64,000 nucleotides of DNA from Myotis daubentonii (taxonomy: Eukaryota > Chordata > Mammalia > Chiroptera > Vespertilionidae): assembly GCF_963259705.1 (NCBI RefSeq), contig NC_081842.1:179431849-179495848 (forward strand), read 5' to 3'. The notes under the pieces are model-generated. The model ran no database searches and was not told the origin of the DNA. It was given only the letters and a program-made list of their open reading frames with translations. This document shows positions 21,266 through 32,324 of this stretch, one piece after another. A program made the position numbers and the translations under genes. Within the stretch, counting starts at the first letter, position 1. Each line of letters begins with the position of its first letter.

Positions 21266-21329
21266 TCATAGTCTTTTGTGAGGCTCTAACTAGCAAACAA
21301 TAACTAATGTGTGTATGGCCATTTATAAT

Positions 21330-21455
21330 TTTCTGTATAAACCAATGGCATTTAATCTTCACAAAAACTCTATGTAACCTTTTAGATATGGTTATTACCA
21401 GTTCAGATTAGAAATCTAAGCATCAGAAGGGTTACATAACTTGTCCCAGGCCATA
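21330..21455 (-). repeat. MIR SINE fragment
   Basis: ATTTAATCTTCACAAAAACT and GTTACATAACTTGTCCCAGG fit a reverse-oriented MIR. Confidence 0.55.
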
Positions 21456-21659
21456 CAAACTGTTCTTGTATGCTGTTGACTTGAATAAAGAACTCTTTCC
21501 TGTGTTCTTTCTAGTTTGTAAATTGTAACCTTCTTCAATACACGTAAAGAATGATTACTATCACTGAAGTAAGAATCAGGGGTCTTTGGATTTCAATATT
21601 TTTTGGTGTCTGTACGTTTTCTTATAGTTGCTTTTATGTTAAGTTAGAAGTGTTTTGAG

Positions 21660-21814
21660 CCCTGGCTGGTGTGGCTCAGCTGGTTGCAGCATCATCCGTA
21701 CACTTAAAGGTGATGGGTTCTATTCTGAGTCAGGGTATATACCCAGGTTGTAGGTTCAATCCCTGGTCAGGGCACATACAGGAGGCAACCAATCGATGTT
21801 TCTCTCTCACACTG

Positions 21815-21860
<46 letters not shown>

Positions 21861-21886
21861 AGCATATCCTTGGGTGAGGATTTAAA
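21660..21886 (+). mobile_element. Ves-type SINE with an expanded TC run
   Basis: The tRNA-like head CCCTGGCTGGTGTGGCTCAG is followed by the second promoter-box region GGTTCAATCCCTGG. The middle part (CAGGAGGCAACCAATCGATG) leads to a TC run at about 21818-21857, then CTTGGGTGAGGA and a tail. A 12 bp exact target duplication, AAGTGTTTTGAG, lies at 21648-21659 and 21887-21898. A 68-codon frame across it is not a gene. Confidence 0.92.
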
Positions 21887-21898
21887 AAGTGTTTTGAG

Positions 21899-23090
21899 GT
21901 TTCTAACCAAATAAAAGTAAGGGTAGTGCTGTCCTAAGTGAACAAGGCATACCCCTGTTTGAGCTATGATTGGGTCAAATGTGTTGCAGAGAAATATAAA
22001 AAGGAAGGACATATTCTGGATCTGCTGACTTGCAAAATAGGATTATACAACAAGACAGTAGGCTTACAGACCAGACTGTTGTCTTCAGAGAGAGATTTCC
22101 AAATCTCTTCATTCTCCCTCTTTACCCTATCTAGGCCTGAATCTGGAGGACTCAGCTCTGAGAATAGGAGAGAACAGACAGAGGAATAGCTACTCATTGG
22201 TAGTAGGATTTAACTCAGGGAAAATACAATAAAAGCTGTTCTATAACATGGAGAGTTGTTTGGAAGGAAGAGAGAAACAAGGTGGGCAGTTGTGTTCTGA
22301 TATTCTCTCCAAGCCAAAGCCAGAAGCTGCATTGGGCAAATATGGATGATATTGAGGGTAGAAAGCTATTATTCCCATTCATTCCTTAGGGCTCCACAAA
22401 GAGAAAACCTTTTGGGCTGCCTACTTGAATCTACAATGGAGCACAATGTGATCAGGTAGAGAGATGTCTAAGGGGAAGCCACATTGCTGATCATGGAACT
22501 CAGCAGGCAGGAAACCATGCATCAGGTTGGAGGAAGAATAATTCATAGGCTGGATACAGGGAATGACATAGAATCAGGGGTCTGAAATCAGTGGGAACTG
22601 AAGAGAGAGCAACCAGGCTTAGACTAGGCTAAGGGAGAGACCAGACTATGACTCACACCAACCACAGTGATAGGAGGGCAAGCAGAATCAAGGAATCAAA
22701 GGTCATGGCCCCAGAAACCAAAATGTGTAGTGATGACATATCTGATGATCCCAACTCCCCTTTGCCTTCTCCAGGGCTTCTCAGCCATGGCATACCCATG
22801 TACATCTGGAAACCATAGTAAGGAAGAAGGGAGGCAGAGACCATCTGCAAAATGGAACATTATCATTTTTTAAAAATCAGAGACACTAGGCAACACCAAA
22901 AATGGCTTAAATCATTGAATTTGAATGAACTTGAACTTAATTGGACATTTAGTTTGACTCTGATTGTATTTTATCTGCCAACCATCATGTAAGAGTTTGA
23001 GGGGGAGCCCTGAATAGACTTAGAAAAAATTACATTTTATCTGAACACATGAATTCTGGAGTGAGTTAAGCATGTGTACATGTAAAGATA
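21899..23090. other. Unassigned sequence
   Basis: No gene and no named repeat. Frames of 83 (plus) and 77 (minus) codons at about 22.0-22.2 kb overlap and are without domains. Confidence 0.4.
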
Positions 23091-23310
23091 CCTTATTTAT
23101 TTAGCTCTTTACTATATTAAAGCACTTTAAGTATTGGTGATATTAAATTCTTACAATATTTCTGTGACTTTGCCAGAGCATGGATCATTTTTTCCCACTG
23201 TACTGACTAAGAAACTGATGATTCAAGAAGGCAAATTATTTTTCCAGGATTATAGCTATAAGTGATAAGGAAGGATTAGACTCACATTTATATTCTGAAT
23301 ATGAAATCAG
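23091..23310 (-). repeat. MIR SINE, diverged
   Basis: AAGCACTTTAAGTATTGGTG, TTAAATTCTTACAATATTTC, then GACTAAGAAACTGATGATTC and GGATTAGACTCACA keep MIR order in reverse. Confidence 0.5.
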
Positions 23311-24235
23311 CATTTCCCTTAGTATGTCATTTATTGAAATGCATATGTATATTACATATATCCAGGCATTATATTTCATGGATGATTCTATTTTGTAGAG
23401 TATAAAGAAAATAAAAAGTCACTTTGACTGGGCAAGTGGAAAAGCCTTTCAGGGTGTTTGCTCAGGATTCTGCCATATCAGAATTCTAAGAGGAAAATGT
23501 AGGATACATTTGTAGTAATTATACTTCTTTGGTATTTATATCTTGCTATGATCTACCCTCTACCTGTGTATCCATTTCTATGCTTCTTTATCTAGAAATC
23601 CCCTCCTTAAGGTTGCTTCCTCTGCACCCAAAGGAACTCCTTAATCTAGCACTTCCCAAAGCATGTTTGGCAGAACACTAGCTTGCATGGATGTGAATAG
23701 GAGTAACAAGGAAAATGAGATCCAATGGTAATTTAAGTTTGGAAAACACTGGATTAAGCAAATTAAATAGATGTCTTTACTTGTCAATTTTTCAGAACCT
23801 TCGATGTGGTAAATGACGTTTATTTCTCCTAGAGGGAAATAAAATGTATTACATTTCCCACCTTATTTGGCCATGGGACCATTTTTGTCAGTGGTCTCCT
23901 GTATTACTTGTGTTCTATAAAGCACATGTTAACACTGCCACCTTAATCAATAACTCTGATGGATGGGAGAGAGTTGAGCTATGACATGGGTCATTCCATT
24001 GACCATTAGGGTTGATTAAGCTGACTGGATGGATGGATAGTTACATCCTGGCGCTACATGACCCAGCAAACATGTGATCTTCCCATAAGGACCATTATTA
24101 GGTCAAGTGACTGTGGTCCCTTAAGGTCTTGATTTTTGCTTGAGCACTGCTTGCCATAATTCAGATATCTATAGCCATGAGTCATGATGGGAGGAAACCA
24201 GATTAAAGTGAGAACTCTGCCATGGAAACTAATTT
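23311..24235. other. Unassigned sequence
   Basis: AT-rich DNA without a gene or named repeat. A short L2-like scrap may be present, but I cannot support it. Confidence 0.35.
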
Positions 24236-24437
24236 CATTCATCGAAGCAGCAAACATTTTTGAACACCTACTAGGAGCCAGACATTGTGCTGTGTGCTAG
24301 GGATACAGATTATAAATAAAGCATAGTCACGCTCTCCAAGGGCTTGCAATCTGGGAGGGGAGTGAAGGCTGGGATATAACACATACAGAGAATAAAATAA
24401 TAACCTAATATGGTATTACGTAAGATTTATATGCATA

Positions 24438-24927
24438 CTAGAGGCCTGGTGCATGAAATTTGTGCACGTGGGGGGGTGTCCCTCAGCCCAGCCTGCACCC
24501 TCTCCAATCAAGGACCCCTTGGGGGATGTCTGACTGCTGGTTTAGGGATGTCCTAAACAGGCAGTTGGACATCCCTCTCACAATCCAGGACTACTGGCTC
24601 CTAAACACTCGCCTGCCTGCCTGCCTGATTGCCCCTAACAATTCTTCCTGCCAGCATGATGGCCCCCTAACTGCTCCCCTGCTGGCCTGATTAATGCCTA
24701 CCTTACTGCCCCCTTGCTGACATGATTGCCCCCAACTGCCCTCCCCTGCCAGCCTGATCACCCCCAACTGCCTTCCCCTGTGGGGCTGAGGGGACTGGGG
24801 GACTATGGCTGGATGAGGCGGGGCTGAGGGGACTGAGGCTGGATGAGGAGGGGCTGAGGGAACTGGGTGCCGCCATCTTGTGAGGGCATGGCAGTCAATT
24901 AGCATATCCCCTCTTTATTAGATAGGA
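24438..24927 (-). mobile_element. Non-autonomous Helitron (490 bp)
   Basis: The minus strand starts TCCTATCTAATAAAGAGG and ends in CTAG at 24438-24441, between A and T with no target duplication. The terminal palindrome is GTGCATGAAATTTGTGCAC (plus strand, 24449-24467). The interior has degenerate tandem blocks around CTGCC/CCTGATTGCCCC. It shares its 3' end with the long composites but differs internally. A YY1-type site lies about 50 bp from its 5' end. Confidence 0.9.
24869..24880 (-). promoter_or_regulatory. YY1-type site near the Helitron 5' end
   Basis: The plus strand reads GCCGCCATCTTG (minus CAAGATGGCGGC), about 50 bp from the 5' end of this Helitron. The same core occurs at a comparable place in the three long composites. 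A role is inferred from the motif only. Confidence 0.45.
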
Positions 24928-25380
24928 TATACAATGGGGACACAAGGCAAGGACTGCCCTACTCTGACCAAAAGGGTCAGGGGAGACAATGAAGAGGAAG
25001 TAGTGCCAAAGCTGGGGCTTGTGACATGAATAGTGTTTTTGTCTGACAAAAATGTAGAGCATCCCAAGAAGAGAGAAGAGCATATACTCAAGCAGAGAGG
25101 TCTGAAAGGACATGGCATTGTCACAATCGTGAAAGGTTACAACATGGATGAAACAGAAAAATCGTGTTGAAGTAGCTGATATCAGAGAGCCAGCCAGGAG
25201 CCAGATCACGATGGACCTTGTGCCCCTACTAAAGAGTTTGGCCCTGCTGGCAATGTGGATCTGTCTGCTACCACCCAAGGCTGTTTTGATTTTCTTCTGC
25301 TCCACTGATGTTTACAGAAAGTTGGATTGTAATGGGAGCAACCAACCAGTAGCTAAAATTGCAGGTTCCTGGGGATGAGA

Positions 25381-26760
25381 GGAACTAGGATGCAGCCAGT
25401 CCTAGGTAGACCATCTTGCATTTGAAATACAGGCCAGAGGTTGGGTTTATGGTTCAAGCAGGATCCAGTATCATGGAGAAAACTCAGTGAGGGATATCAG
25501 GACTCCAGCCTAGCTCCAAAATGTAGGGAGTGCTGCAGTCTCATCAGGGCATCCAAAATTAATCAGGACACCAGGATGGATGCTGAGCCCTATCAAGTAG
25601 GCAAACACTTTGTGGATTCAGAAATGGGCTGCTGGTTATGGGGCACTCTGAAGACCAAATGATTCATTTCAGAGGCCACGTCCTTTGGGAGCTGAGTGCT
25701 CTCGTCAATTGCCTAGTGATTTTCAATCATTTTCTCATTTAATTCTCACAGCAACTTTAGAAGGGGGTTTCACTATTATTGTTTTTATGGGAAAAGGAAG
25801 CTGAGGTTTTGAAAAGGAAGCATGGTGATACTCATACAGGTATTCACAGGAAGTTAGACGTCAAACCCTGGTCTCTCTATCTCTGAGTTCTGGTACAGCT
25901 CAGCCACCATGTTAACCTCTTGCTTTTCTGCAGCTTCAGTCAATGTTGGTCAAAGCATTGGTGGCCTGAGACTACCTAGAAGTTTCGTGCTGTCAACAGC
26001 AGCAACGGACTAGAGAAAATCATGTCTTGTGACATTCATTGGTATTGTCACTCAAGAGCCACTGTCTCTTCTTCAAGGCCTTCTCCTCACTTCCATGCTA
26101 ACTCCTTGGTTCAACATTCCTATGAAACCTTCTTTTGAGGACTTCACTACATTATGAAAAAATTACCTCATTAATTGTCAGCCATTCCTGTGAGGCAATA
26201 GTCCCTTATTTCCAGGTATCGAGGGAAAGTATGAGAAGGTCATAGAGAAAATTTGTCACAAATCTGAAGACTCCAAGATCTGCATCTGGGAAGAATATCC
26301 TGTTCATTTAATGTTTCTGCCTACTTAAGGCTGTGCACCCTATTTTATACATTAAGGCTCCTGCATAGACATTATAATTGAATCACTAAAATTGTATAAT
26401 GAATTCATCAGCAAGTTCATGCCAAATACCAACCACTCAGTTCAGATTGTGGGCCCAAAAGCCAACTGTAGGTAAGATGATTCCCCATTTGGAACTTTAG
26501 GTTCCTCATGTAAAAATTGAGGAGTTTAGCTTTGTAATCTTTAAAATCTTATTCAACAAAGCAATTCATATTCATTTCACAGACAATGAAATTGAAGATC
26601 ATGAGGTTAATAGTCCAGCTAAGAAATTTCAAAACTGGAATTCTAGCCATTTGGAAACATATTATTTTTAAAAATCAATTGTTAAAAATATTTACTTAGA
26701 CTATAAAAATAGTTACATATCTGATAAACCCAACATAATTTTGTGATGTTATTAATTTTT
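25381..26760. other. Unassigned sequence with MIR and L2 scraps
   Basis: Bases about 25730-25870 look like a reverse MIR (TTTAATTCTCACAGCAACTT, then GGAAGCTGAGGTTTTGAAAA). Bases about 26080-26150 are L2-like. The remainder is AT-rich and unassigned. No gene is visible. Confidence 0.4.
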
Positions 26761-27130
26761 TACTGCATATTAAACATTACTGGCACATAAAGAATATTTA
26801 TTGAACAGCTATTAAGTGAAAGGCACTGTGCTGGAAGCTAGGAGTACATAAGTTAAAAAACAATCCCTGCTTGCCGTTGTCTCTCTCAACTGGCCTGCTC
26901 CTCTTCTGAAGTGTATCTTCAATAAATCTCACTTTGGTTTACTTAACAAAAAATCCCTGCTGTCTAGATGAGTATCAATTTATTGGAAAAGACAGATGCA
27001 TAAAATAATCCAACCGGATGTGAAAGGAACTATAAGGGAAAGCACAAATGAGATTTCACAAGAGCAGAGAGAAAAGAGTTGTTGTTACTTGGACCCAGTG
27101 TTTTAGAAAACTTGCAGCAAAGGATATCTC
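26761..27130 (-). repeat. Ancient L2-like repeat carrying a small retroposed insert
   Basis: AAAGAATATTTATTGAACAG and GGCACTGTGCTGGAAGCTAG resemble the reversed L2 3' end or the related ancient repeat at 10562. An 80 bp insert with a target duplication lies at 26872-26951, and the host sequence continues after it. Confidence 0.5.
26872..26951 (+). mobile_element. Small retroposed 3' end with AATAAA and A tail (origin unknown)
   Basis: The 80 bp insert begins TGCCGTTGTCTCTCTC, contains AATAAA about 20 bp before its end, and finishes CTTAACAAAA. An exact 10 bp duplication, AATCCCTGCT, flanks it at 26862-26871 and 26952-26961. This is the pattern of an L1-mobilised fragment of a polyadenylated transcript. 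The AATAAATCTCACTTTGG region recalls an LTR R region, but the source is not identified. Confidence 0.6.
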
Positions 27131-27405
27131 AGTTGGGGAGGAAGAGTTGAGTCAAGTTCATGAAATTGACCAATGACCATTTGTTCTTTGGCAGTTTGTA
27201 GCAAAATGACAGCCTAACTGTATTGTCACTGCTTTGGAGTCTAAAAAAATACTTCAGCAAATAGAGTCTTAGGATTTGCCCAGTGGAAGAGAGCTGTAAA
27301 GAGATAATATAAAAGGACAAATAGAAAGAAAGGTCCTCAAAGATAGAGGGATGTGTACCTGGAAGGCCTGCTTCCATCTAGCAGTAAGTCTGACAGGCAT
27401 AAATA

Positions 27406-27533
27406 TAGGGTGGGGCAAAAGTAGGTCTATAGTTGTGCGTACATGAATCACAGTTTATTCTTGTATTATTATATATTAATTATTGCATTATTTTCTATAT
27501 GAATAACTATAAACCTACTTTTGCCTTACCCTG
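27406..27533 (+). mobile_element. Mariner-type MITE
   Basis: The 128 bp element has TA duplications (27404-27405 and 27534-27535). Its terminal inverted repeats are about 30 bp: TAGGGTGGGGCAAAAGTAGG on the left matches the reverse complement of the right end (CCTACTTTTGCCTTACCCTG). The interior is AT-rich. It is the same family as 4743-4860, in opposite orientation. Confidence 0.85.
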
Positions 27534-27535
27534 TA

Positions 27536-28160
27536 AATGTGTTGGACAAGAACAAGGGGAAATAAAAGGAAAAGTCATTGAAAACAACAGGAACCTGCAC
27601 ATTGTCCAAGCTATTCACATAGCCTGGTGAGAAATTAGAATAATTTTAAAAGACAAAACTAAGTTGATAAGGGAATGCCAAGATGAGAATAGAGGGGAAG
27701 AGAAGGGACAGAGATAAATAATGTGTTTTGAAAGAACATGTCTAACAAATCATCCAAGGAGGGGTTGGTGGGGCCTCAGGAGCTCGCCCAATGTAATTTA
27801 TTGACAAGGGGAAGTAGACACTCCTTTAAAAAATTAATTATTTGCCTCAGTGATTGTTAACAGGAATGGTTGGGAGATGAATGCTAGGCGAGAGCATAAA
27901 TTCCATTCTAGAAGAGAGAGAGGAGCACTTGGAAGAAATAAAGGTGAATCCTGACAAGAGGAAGTTGATTAAGCATGCTCAAAGATTGAGAGAGTGGTCA
28001 AGCCCGGAGTGATTAATTGGAGAGTCATGAAAGGCACATTCTAAGTTGGATGTCTGGGTATCCCTGGACTTTCAGTGGCAAGGGGAAGATGCAGGTCAGG
28101 AGCCCAGGTCTCATGCACTCAATGAACTGCTCCCCTTTGGATGTGCAGGAGATGAGGATC
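27536..28160. other. Unassigned sequence
   Basis: AG-rich, AT-biased DNA with no gene or named repeat. Confidence 0.35.
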
Positions 28161-28350
28161 AAGTGTTTGCTGAAAACAAATTCCTTACTGGGCACTGTCG
28201 TAGATGCTTTACATATATTGTTGCATTGATTTCTCATCATACCCTGCAAGGTAGGTGTTATGATAAGAAAACTGAGGGTCAGAGAGGTTTAATCACTGTC
28301 CAAGTTCATATGGTAAGTAGCAGACCCAGGATTTGAACTCCAGTCTATCT
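28161..28350 (-). repeat. MIR SINE
   Basis: Read in reverse, GGGCACTGTCGTAGATGCTT, AAACTGAGGGTCAGAGAGGT and CAGGATTTGAACTCCAGTCT follow MIR order. A 96-codon frame lies across it and is not a gene. Confidence 0.75.
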
Positions 28351-28971
28351 GATTATAAAATCTATGTGTTATTTTCACTTAATACCAATGAAATAGTCAT
28401 GTCCTTATACAGTTACATAAAGAATTAATCAAACCTAGTAGCTGATAGGAATACAAATAATGGTAGCTCACAAAAAAAAAATGAACAGCAAGAGAAAGAG
28501 GAAGAGAGGTTATATGTAAACAGATCATAATACCTGTCTGAAAGGGCTGTTGTGAGAAACAAGATCATCAATGTCAAGTTCTACATAGGGCCTGTGGCAT
28601 AGTGAGAATAAAAAAATTCCCAGAAAATTTTAGTACAAAAGGCAGGTCCTTCTTTTGTACTAGATGCTTCATATGATATTTTTCTGTATGTTTTTTATAA
28701 GTATGACCATCCCTAATAGGTTATAAGCTACTTGAGGGTAGATATTTACCTAATTAATCTCTATTTTTCACAAGACTTTGAAAGATGACTGCAGATCAGT
28801 ACTATGTAGAATAAAAATGGTGTATTTCTCTTTACATTACTATAATCATTAATATTGTTATCTCTATTGTTCCTAATAGCACATATAACATGCTATAAAT
28901 ACACACACATGTGTATATATGGAAGCATCTGTGAGTGTTTGTAACATAGTATACCAGGTCTTTATAAAGAT
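28351..28971. other. Unassigned AT-rich sequence
   Basis: An L2-like 3' motif (AAGCTACTTGAGGGTAGATA) lies near 28725-28750. Otherwise no gene or named repeat is visible. Confidence 0.4.
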
Positions 28972-29148
28972 ACTAGAGGCCCCGTGCACAAAAATTTGTG
29001 CACTCGGTGGGCAGTGGGGGGGGGGGGTGTCCCTCAGCCCGGTCTGTGCCCTCTCGCAGTCTGGGACCCCTCGGGAGATAATGACCTGCTGGCTAAGGCC
29101 TGCTCCCGGGTGGCAGAGGGCAGGCCCAATCCCTAGGTGCAGCCCTTG

Positions 29149-29717
29149 GTTGGGCTCAGAGCAGGGCCAATTGGGGAGTTGGGGTGCCGCCCCCTGTCAT
29201 GCACAGAGCAGGGCGGATTGGGAGGTTGCGATGCCACCCTCAGTCACGCTCAGGGTAGGGCCGATTGGGGGGTTGGGGAACCGCCCCCCCTGTCACACTC
29301 AAGGCAGAGTCGATGGGGAGGTTGTGGCGCCACCCCCTGTCACGCACAGACAGGGCCAATCAGGGGGTTGGGGCGCTGCCCCCTGTCACTCACAGAGCAG
29401 GGCCGATCAGGGGTTGGGGAGCTCCCCCCTGTCACACACAGAGCAGGATCAATCAGGGGGGTTGGGGCTCCGTACCCTGTCACGCATAGAGCAGGGCCCA
29501 TCAGGGGTTTGAGGAGCTCCCCCCTGTCACTCACAGAGTAGGGCCTATAGGGGAGTTGGCACACCACCCCCTGTCACGCACAGAGCAGGGCGGATCAGGG
29601 GGTTGGGGCGCCTTCCCCTGTCACGAATAGAGCAGGGCAGATAGGGAGGTTGTGGCCCCACCCCCTGTCACACACAGAGCCTCAGGGTGATCAGGGGCTT
29701 TGGGCGCTGCCCCCTGT
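29149..29717 (-). repeat. 47 bp minisatellite inside Helitron copy 2 (about 12 units)
   Basis: I counted about 12 units of 46-49 bp, with the same core as copy 1 (AGAGCAGGG, GGGGGTTGGGG, CCCCCTGTCAC). Confidence 0.9.
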
Positions 29718-29847
29718 CATGCTGATCCCGGTGCCAGGAGGCCTCGTGGCTCCGCTGATCCCAGTGCTGGGAGGCATATTACCCTTTTACTATATAGAAT
29801 AGAGGCCTGGTGCACAGGTGGGGGCCGGCTGGTTTGCCCTGTAGGGT

Positions 29848-29999
29848 GTCCTGGATCAGGGTGGGGGTCCCCACTGGGGTGCCTGGCCAGCCTGGATGAG
29901 GGGATGATGGCTGTTTGCAGCTGGTCACACACCCTTCAGGGTGGGGGTCCCCACTGGGGTGCCTGGCCAGTCTGGGTGAGGGGCTGAGGGCTGTTTTCA
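29848..29999 (-). repeat. 80 bp minisatellite inside Helitron copy 2 (about 2 units)
   Basis: Two units of GGGGGTCCCCACTGGGGTGC followed by CTGGCCAG and GGGTGAGGGG, versus four in copy 1 and one in copy 3. Confidence 0.85.
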
Positions 30000-30333
30000 G
30001 CCTGGGAATGAAGCTCCCAACTGCTCCTTTTTTTCTTTTTCTTTTTTTTTTTTTAATTCTGGGCCAGCTTTAGCTCTGAGGCTCCAGCTCTTAAGCCTCC
30101 GCTCCTGAAAGCAGGTATCTGGTTTGTTTCGGTTCTCGAAACTCTCTATCAACTCCAGCTCTGAGATCCCAGCCGGCTGAAAGCTGGCTTCTGGAGTTTT
30201 GTTTAGCATCTGTATTTGTTACAATGTTTGAAACTGCAGGCTCAGAGGCCTACAGCAGCAGGCGGGGAACGTTAGAGTCCTCCGTCACTGAGGCAAGCAA
30301 GCCTCATGTTAGTTTCAAGCTGCCTGGCTGCCG

Positions 30334-30383
30334 GCCGCCATCTTGGCTGACAGTTAATTTGCATATTTCCCTGATTAGCCAAT
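30334..30383 (-). promoter_or_regulatory. Promoter-like site cluster in Helitron copy 2
   Basis: GCCGCCATCTTGG (30334-30346), ATTTGCAT (30357-30364) and CCAAT (30379-30383) occur with the same spacing as in copy 1. Conservation of all three motifs in three scattered copies may simply reflect recent common ancestry. Confidence 0.5.
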
Positions 30384-30437
30384 GGGAAGGGTAGCGGTCG
30401 TATGCCAATTACCATGTTTCTCTTTTATTAGTGTAGA

Positions 30438-32150
30438 TATAACCAATTCATTAAGGAATCCAAACTCAGTGATGTATAAAGTTGATATTTTCCTTTACTA
30501 ACTGCTTGCAACATACTTGTAAAATCTCCTTTTCTCATTTCTTAATGATATATTAGGCAGAATTCATAAACTTCACAGCATTTTCTGGTATTGAATGCTC
30601 ATCCAATGTACAACTCTATTCTCATACCGGTTTCCTATGAGGCCCACCTCAGTGCTATAAGAATTGTGGTTTAGGGAACATGCTGGAGAAAGGCATTCGG
30701 GGCTGGCTCTCAGATACATCTCCCCCCATTTTCAGTGCTCATCTCTGATGTTGGGGGCTGAAGGAGCAAACATTAATTTCTTACTGGCCCTTAATAGTAG
30801 CCATTCCCTACTGGTTGGTTGTTGCTGAGTCCCTGGGAGCCATCACTGTCTGTCAGCACCTCCTGTATATGTGGACTCTGAGAGGGCCCAATGCAGTAGA
30901 CTGAGCACTGTTTGACCTGCATGGCATGCCCTGGCAGGCTGCACCAAAACTCTTGCTATTGGGACCCCTTGCCTGGTGAAAAATCCTCTTAGTCAGCAAT
31001 CAAGACAATGTCCATGACCTTTGACCCACAGTAAATCATTCATATTTACCACATCTAATCATAAGAGTAAGGGATTATTTAGGGGCCCTCTCTTCTCTCT
31101 ACCATTGATCCCAATTTTTTTTCCCTTCTTCTCACATGGTCAAAAGAAGCAGCCCAGTGGGCCTGTTGTACAATTAGCCATCTAAACAGAAAAGTTCCAG
31201 TCTTCTCCCTTGCAGTCACCCATCTCTTTGAAGGATGTTCTTGGCACATTCTCTACCTTGTTTGGGGACAGGCGGGTGGTGGCTCAGGGAGGTGAAGGAA
31301 AAGCTTCAGAGCCAAGTTCTACCCTCTCCCAATACCTCTAGTGACTACTTTCTGAGCTCTCTCTGGTTTTTTGTTTTGCTTTGTCATAGTGAAGGCGGGA
31401 GAAGATGGTAATGGTTGGGGGAGGAGAGAAGGTGGCAAAGTCAGTTTTACTGCTTTATCCTAAGTCTGAAGGGAAATAACTGGTCTCACTTGTTCATGGC
31501 AGTCTTTGGACACAGATTCTTTTGTCTCAGGTTTGGGTTTCACCTGCCAATTCTGAGGCAAAATGAAGAGTCTCAATCAACATCTGGTTATACATACTTA
31601 AAACATACATGTGTGAGCCCTATGGAGTAAAATTTATCATCCTCCTCTCAGTGAAGAAATCTGACTCAGAGAAGATAAAGTAGGCTCTCTCTAGTTACAC
31701 ACAGTTTTAAATGGCAGAGTTGGCATTTAAATTAGATTTGTGTGACCCAAAAGTCCACCCACAGGACCAAAGAAATGCTCTTTTAATCAGGGGTGGGAAA
31801 TAGAGGTGGGGAGCATGGGTGGTGGGGAGACACAGGGAGCCTTTCCTGCAGAGAGAGAAGAACAGGAAGAACCATGAGGCAGCCAGAGAGACTAGCTTTC
31901 AGCTGGGCTGCTCCTGTGACTAGACTCCACTAGACAGTGGCAATGAGGGGATGGCACTCTCCAAAACACAGCCTTAGAGGGCTGCAGGGGACAAGGCAAA
32001 GCCCCCAGGTGACTACATATGGTGGCATTATTGGCTGAATGGAGAAGGCCCAAGGGACCAGCTAGGAGACCAATGTGTTTGTAAGGGACAAATAGCCTAC
32101 AGCAAGAGAGCCTATTCTGATTCCATGTACTGAGCATCCCCATATTATTT
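30438..32150. other. Unassigned sequence
   Basis: No gene is visible. About 31650-31760 shows a weak reverse MIR-like pattern. Frames at 31415-31630 (plus) and 31892-32182 (minus) lack domains. Confidence 0.35.
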
Positions 32151-32154
32151 AGAA

Positions 32155-32320
32155 CAGTGGTTCTCAAAGTAGGGTCCCCCAACTAGCAATCTCCACATCA
32201 CCTGAAGATCTGTTAGAAATTCAAAGTCTCACCTGCTCTCACTCCTCAAACCTCAGACAAAATCAGAAACTCTGGGGGTGACGCAACCTGTTTCAACAAG
32301 CTCTCTAGGTGCTTCTGTTT
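32155..32320. mobile_element. MER5A-type hAT-Charlie fragment
   Basis: It begins CAGTGGTTCTCAAAGTAGGG and continues through ACATCACCTGAAGATCTGTT and AATCAGAAACTCTGGGGGTG, the MER5A order. The right end decays near AGGTGCTTCT. Confidence 0.75.
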
Positions 32321-32324
32321 TGTT

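Larger units (their letters stand above)
24236..25380 (+). repeat. Ancient mammalian repeat, split by a Helitron
   Basis: The left part (24240-24437) has AGCAAACATTTTTGAACACC and GGCTTGCAATCTGGGAGG. The right part (24928 to about 25380) has GAGCCAGATCACGATGGACC and CCTTGTGCCCCTACTAAAGA. The order matches the same unnamed ancient repeat seen at 10562-11998. The 136- and 104-codon minus frames across this region run partly through the Helitron and are not genes. Confidence 0.5.
28973..30437 (-). mobile_element. Composite long Helitron, copy 2
   Basis: The minus strand starts TCTACACTAATAAAAGAG and ends in CTAG at 28973-28976, between A (28972) and T (30438). The outer 3' hairpin is GTGCAC (28984-28989) with GTGCAC (28998-29003). 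The internal junction at about 29790-29812 joins a complete Helitron 5' end to the hairpin-less 3' end AGAGGCCTGGTGCACAGG. Module order and both tandem arrays match copies 1 and 3. Frames of 197 and 134 codons through the array are not credible genes. Confidence 0.88.

Noticed and set aside
24895..25305. Open frame of 136 codons on the minus strand
   Set aside because: It begins in old repeat sequence and ends inside a Helitron terminus; no recognisable domain.
28919..29512. Open frame of 197 codons on the plus strand, rich in Gly, Ser, Arg and Pro
   Set aside because: It starts outside the Helitron and runs through its 47 bp tandem array, against the element's own strand. Sister frames are open too, and no domain or codon pattern supports it.
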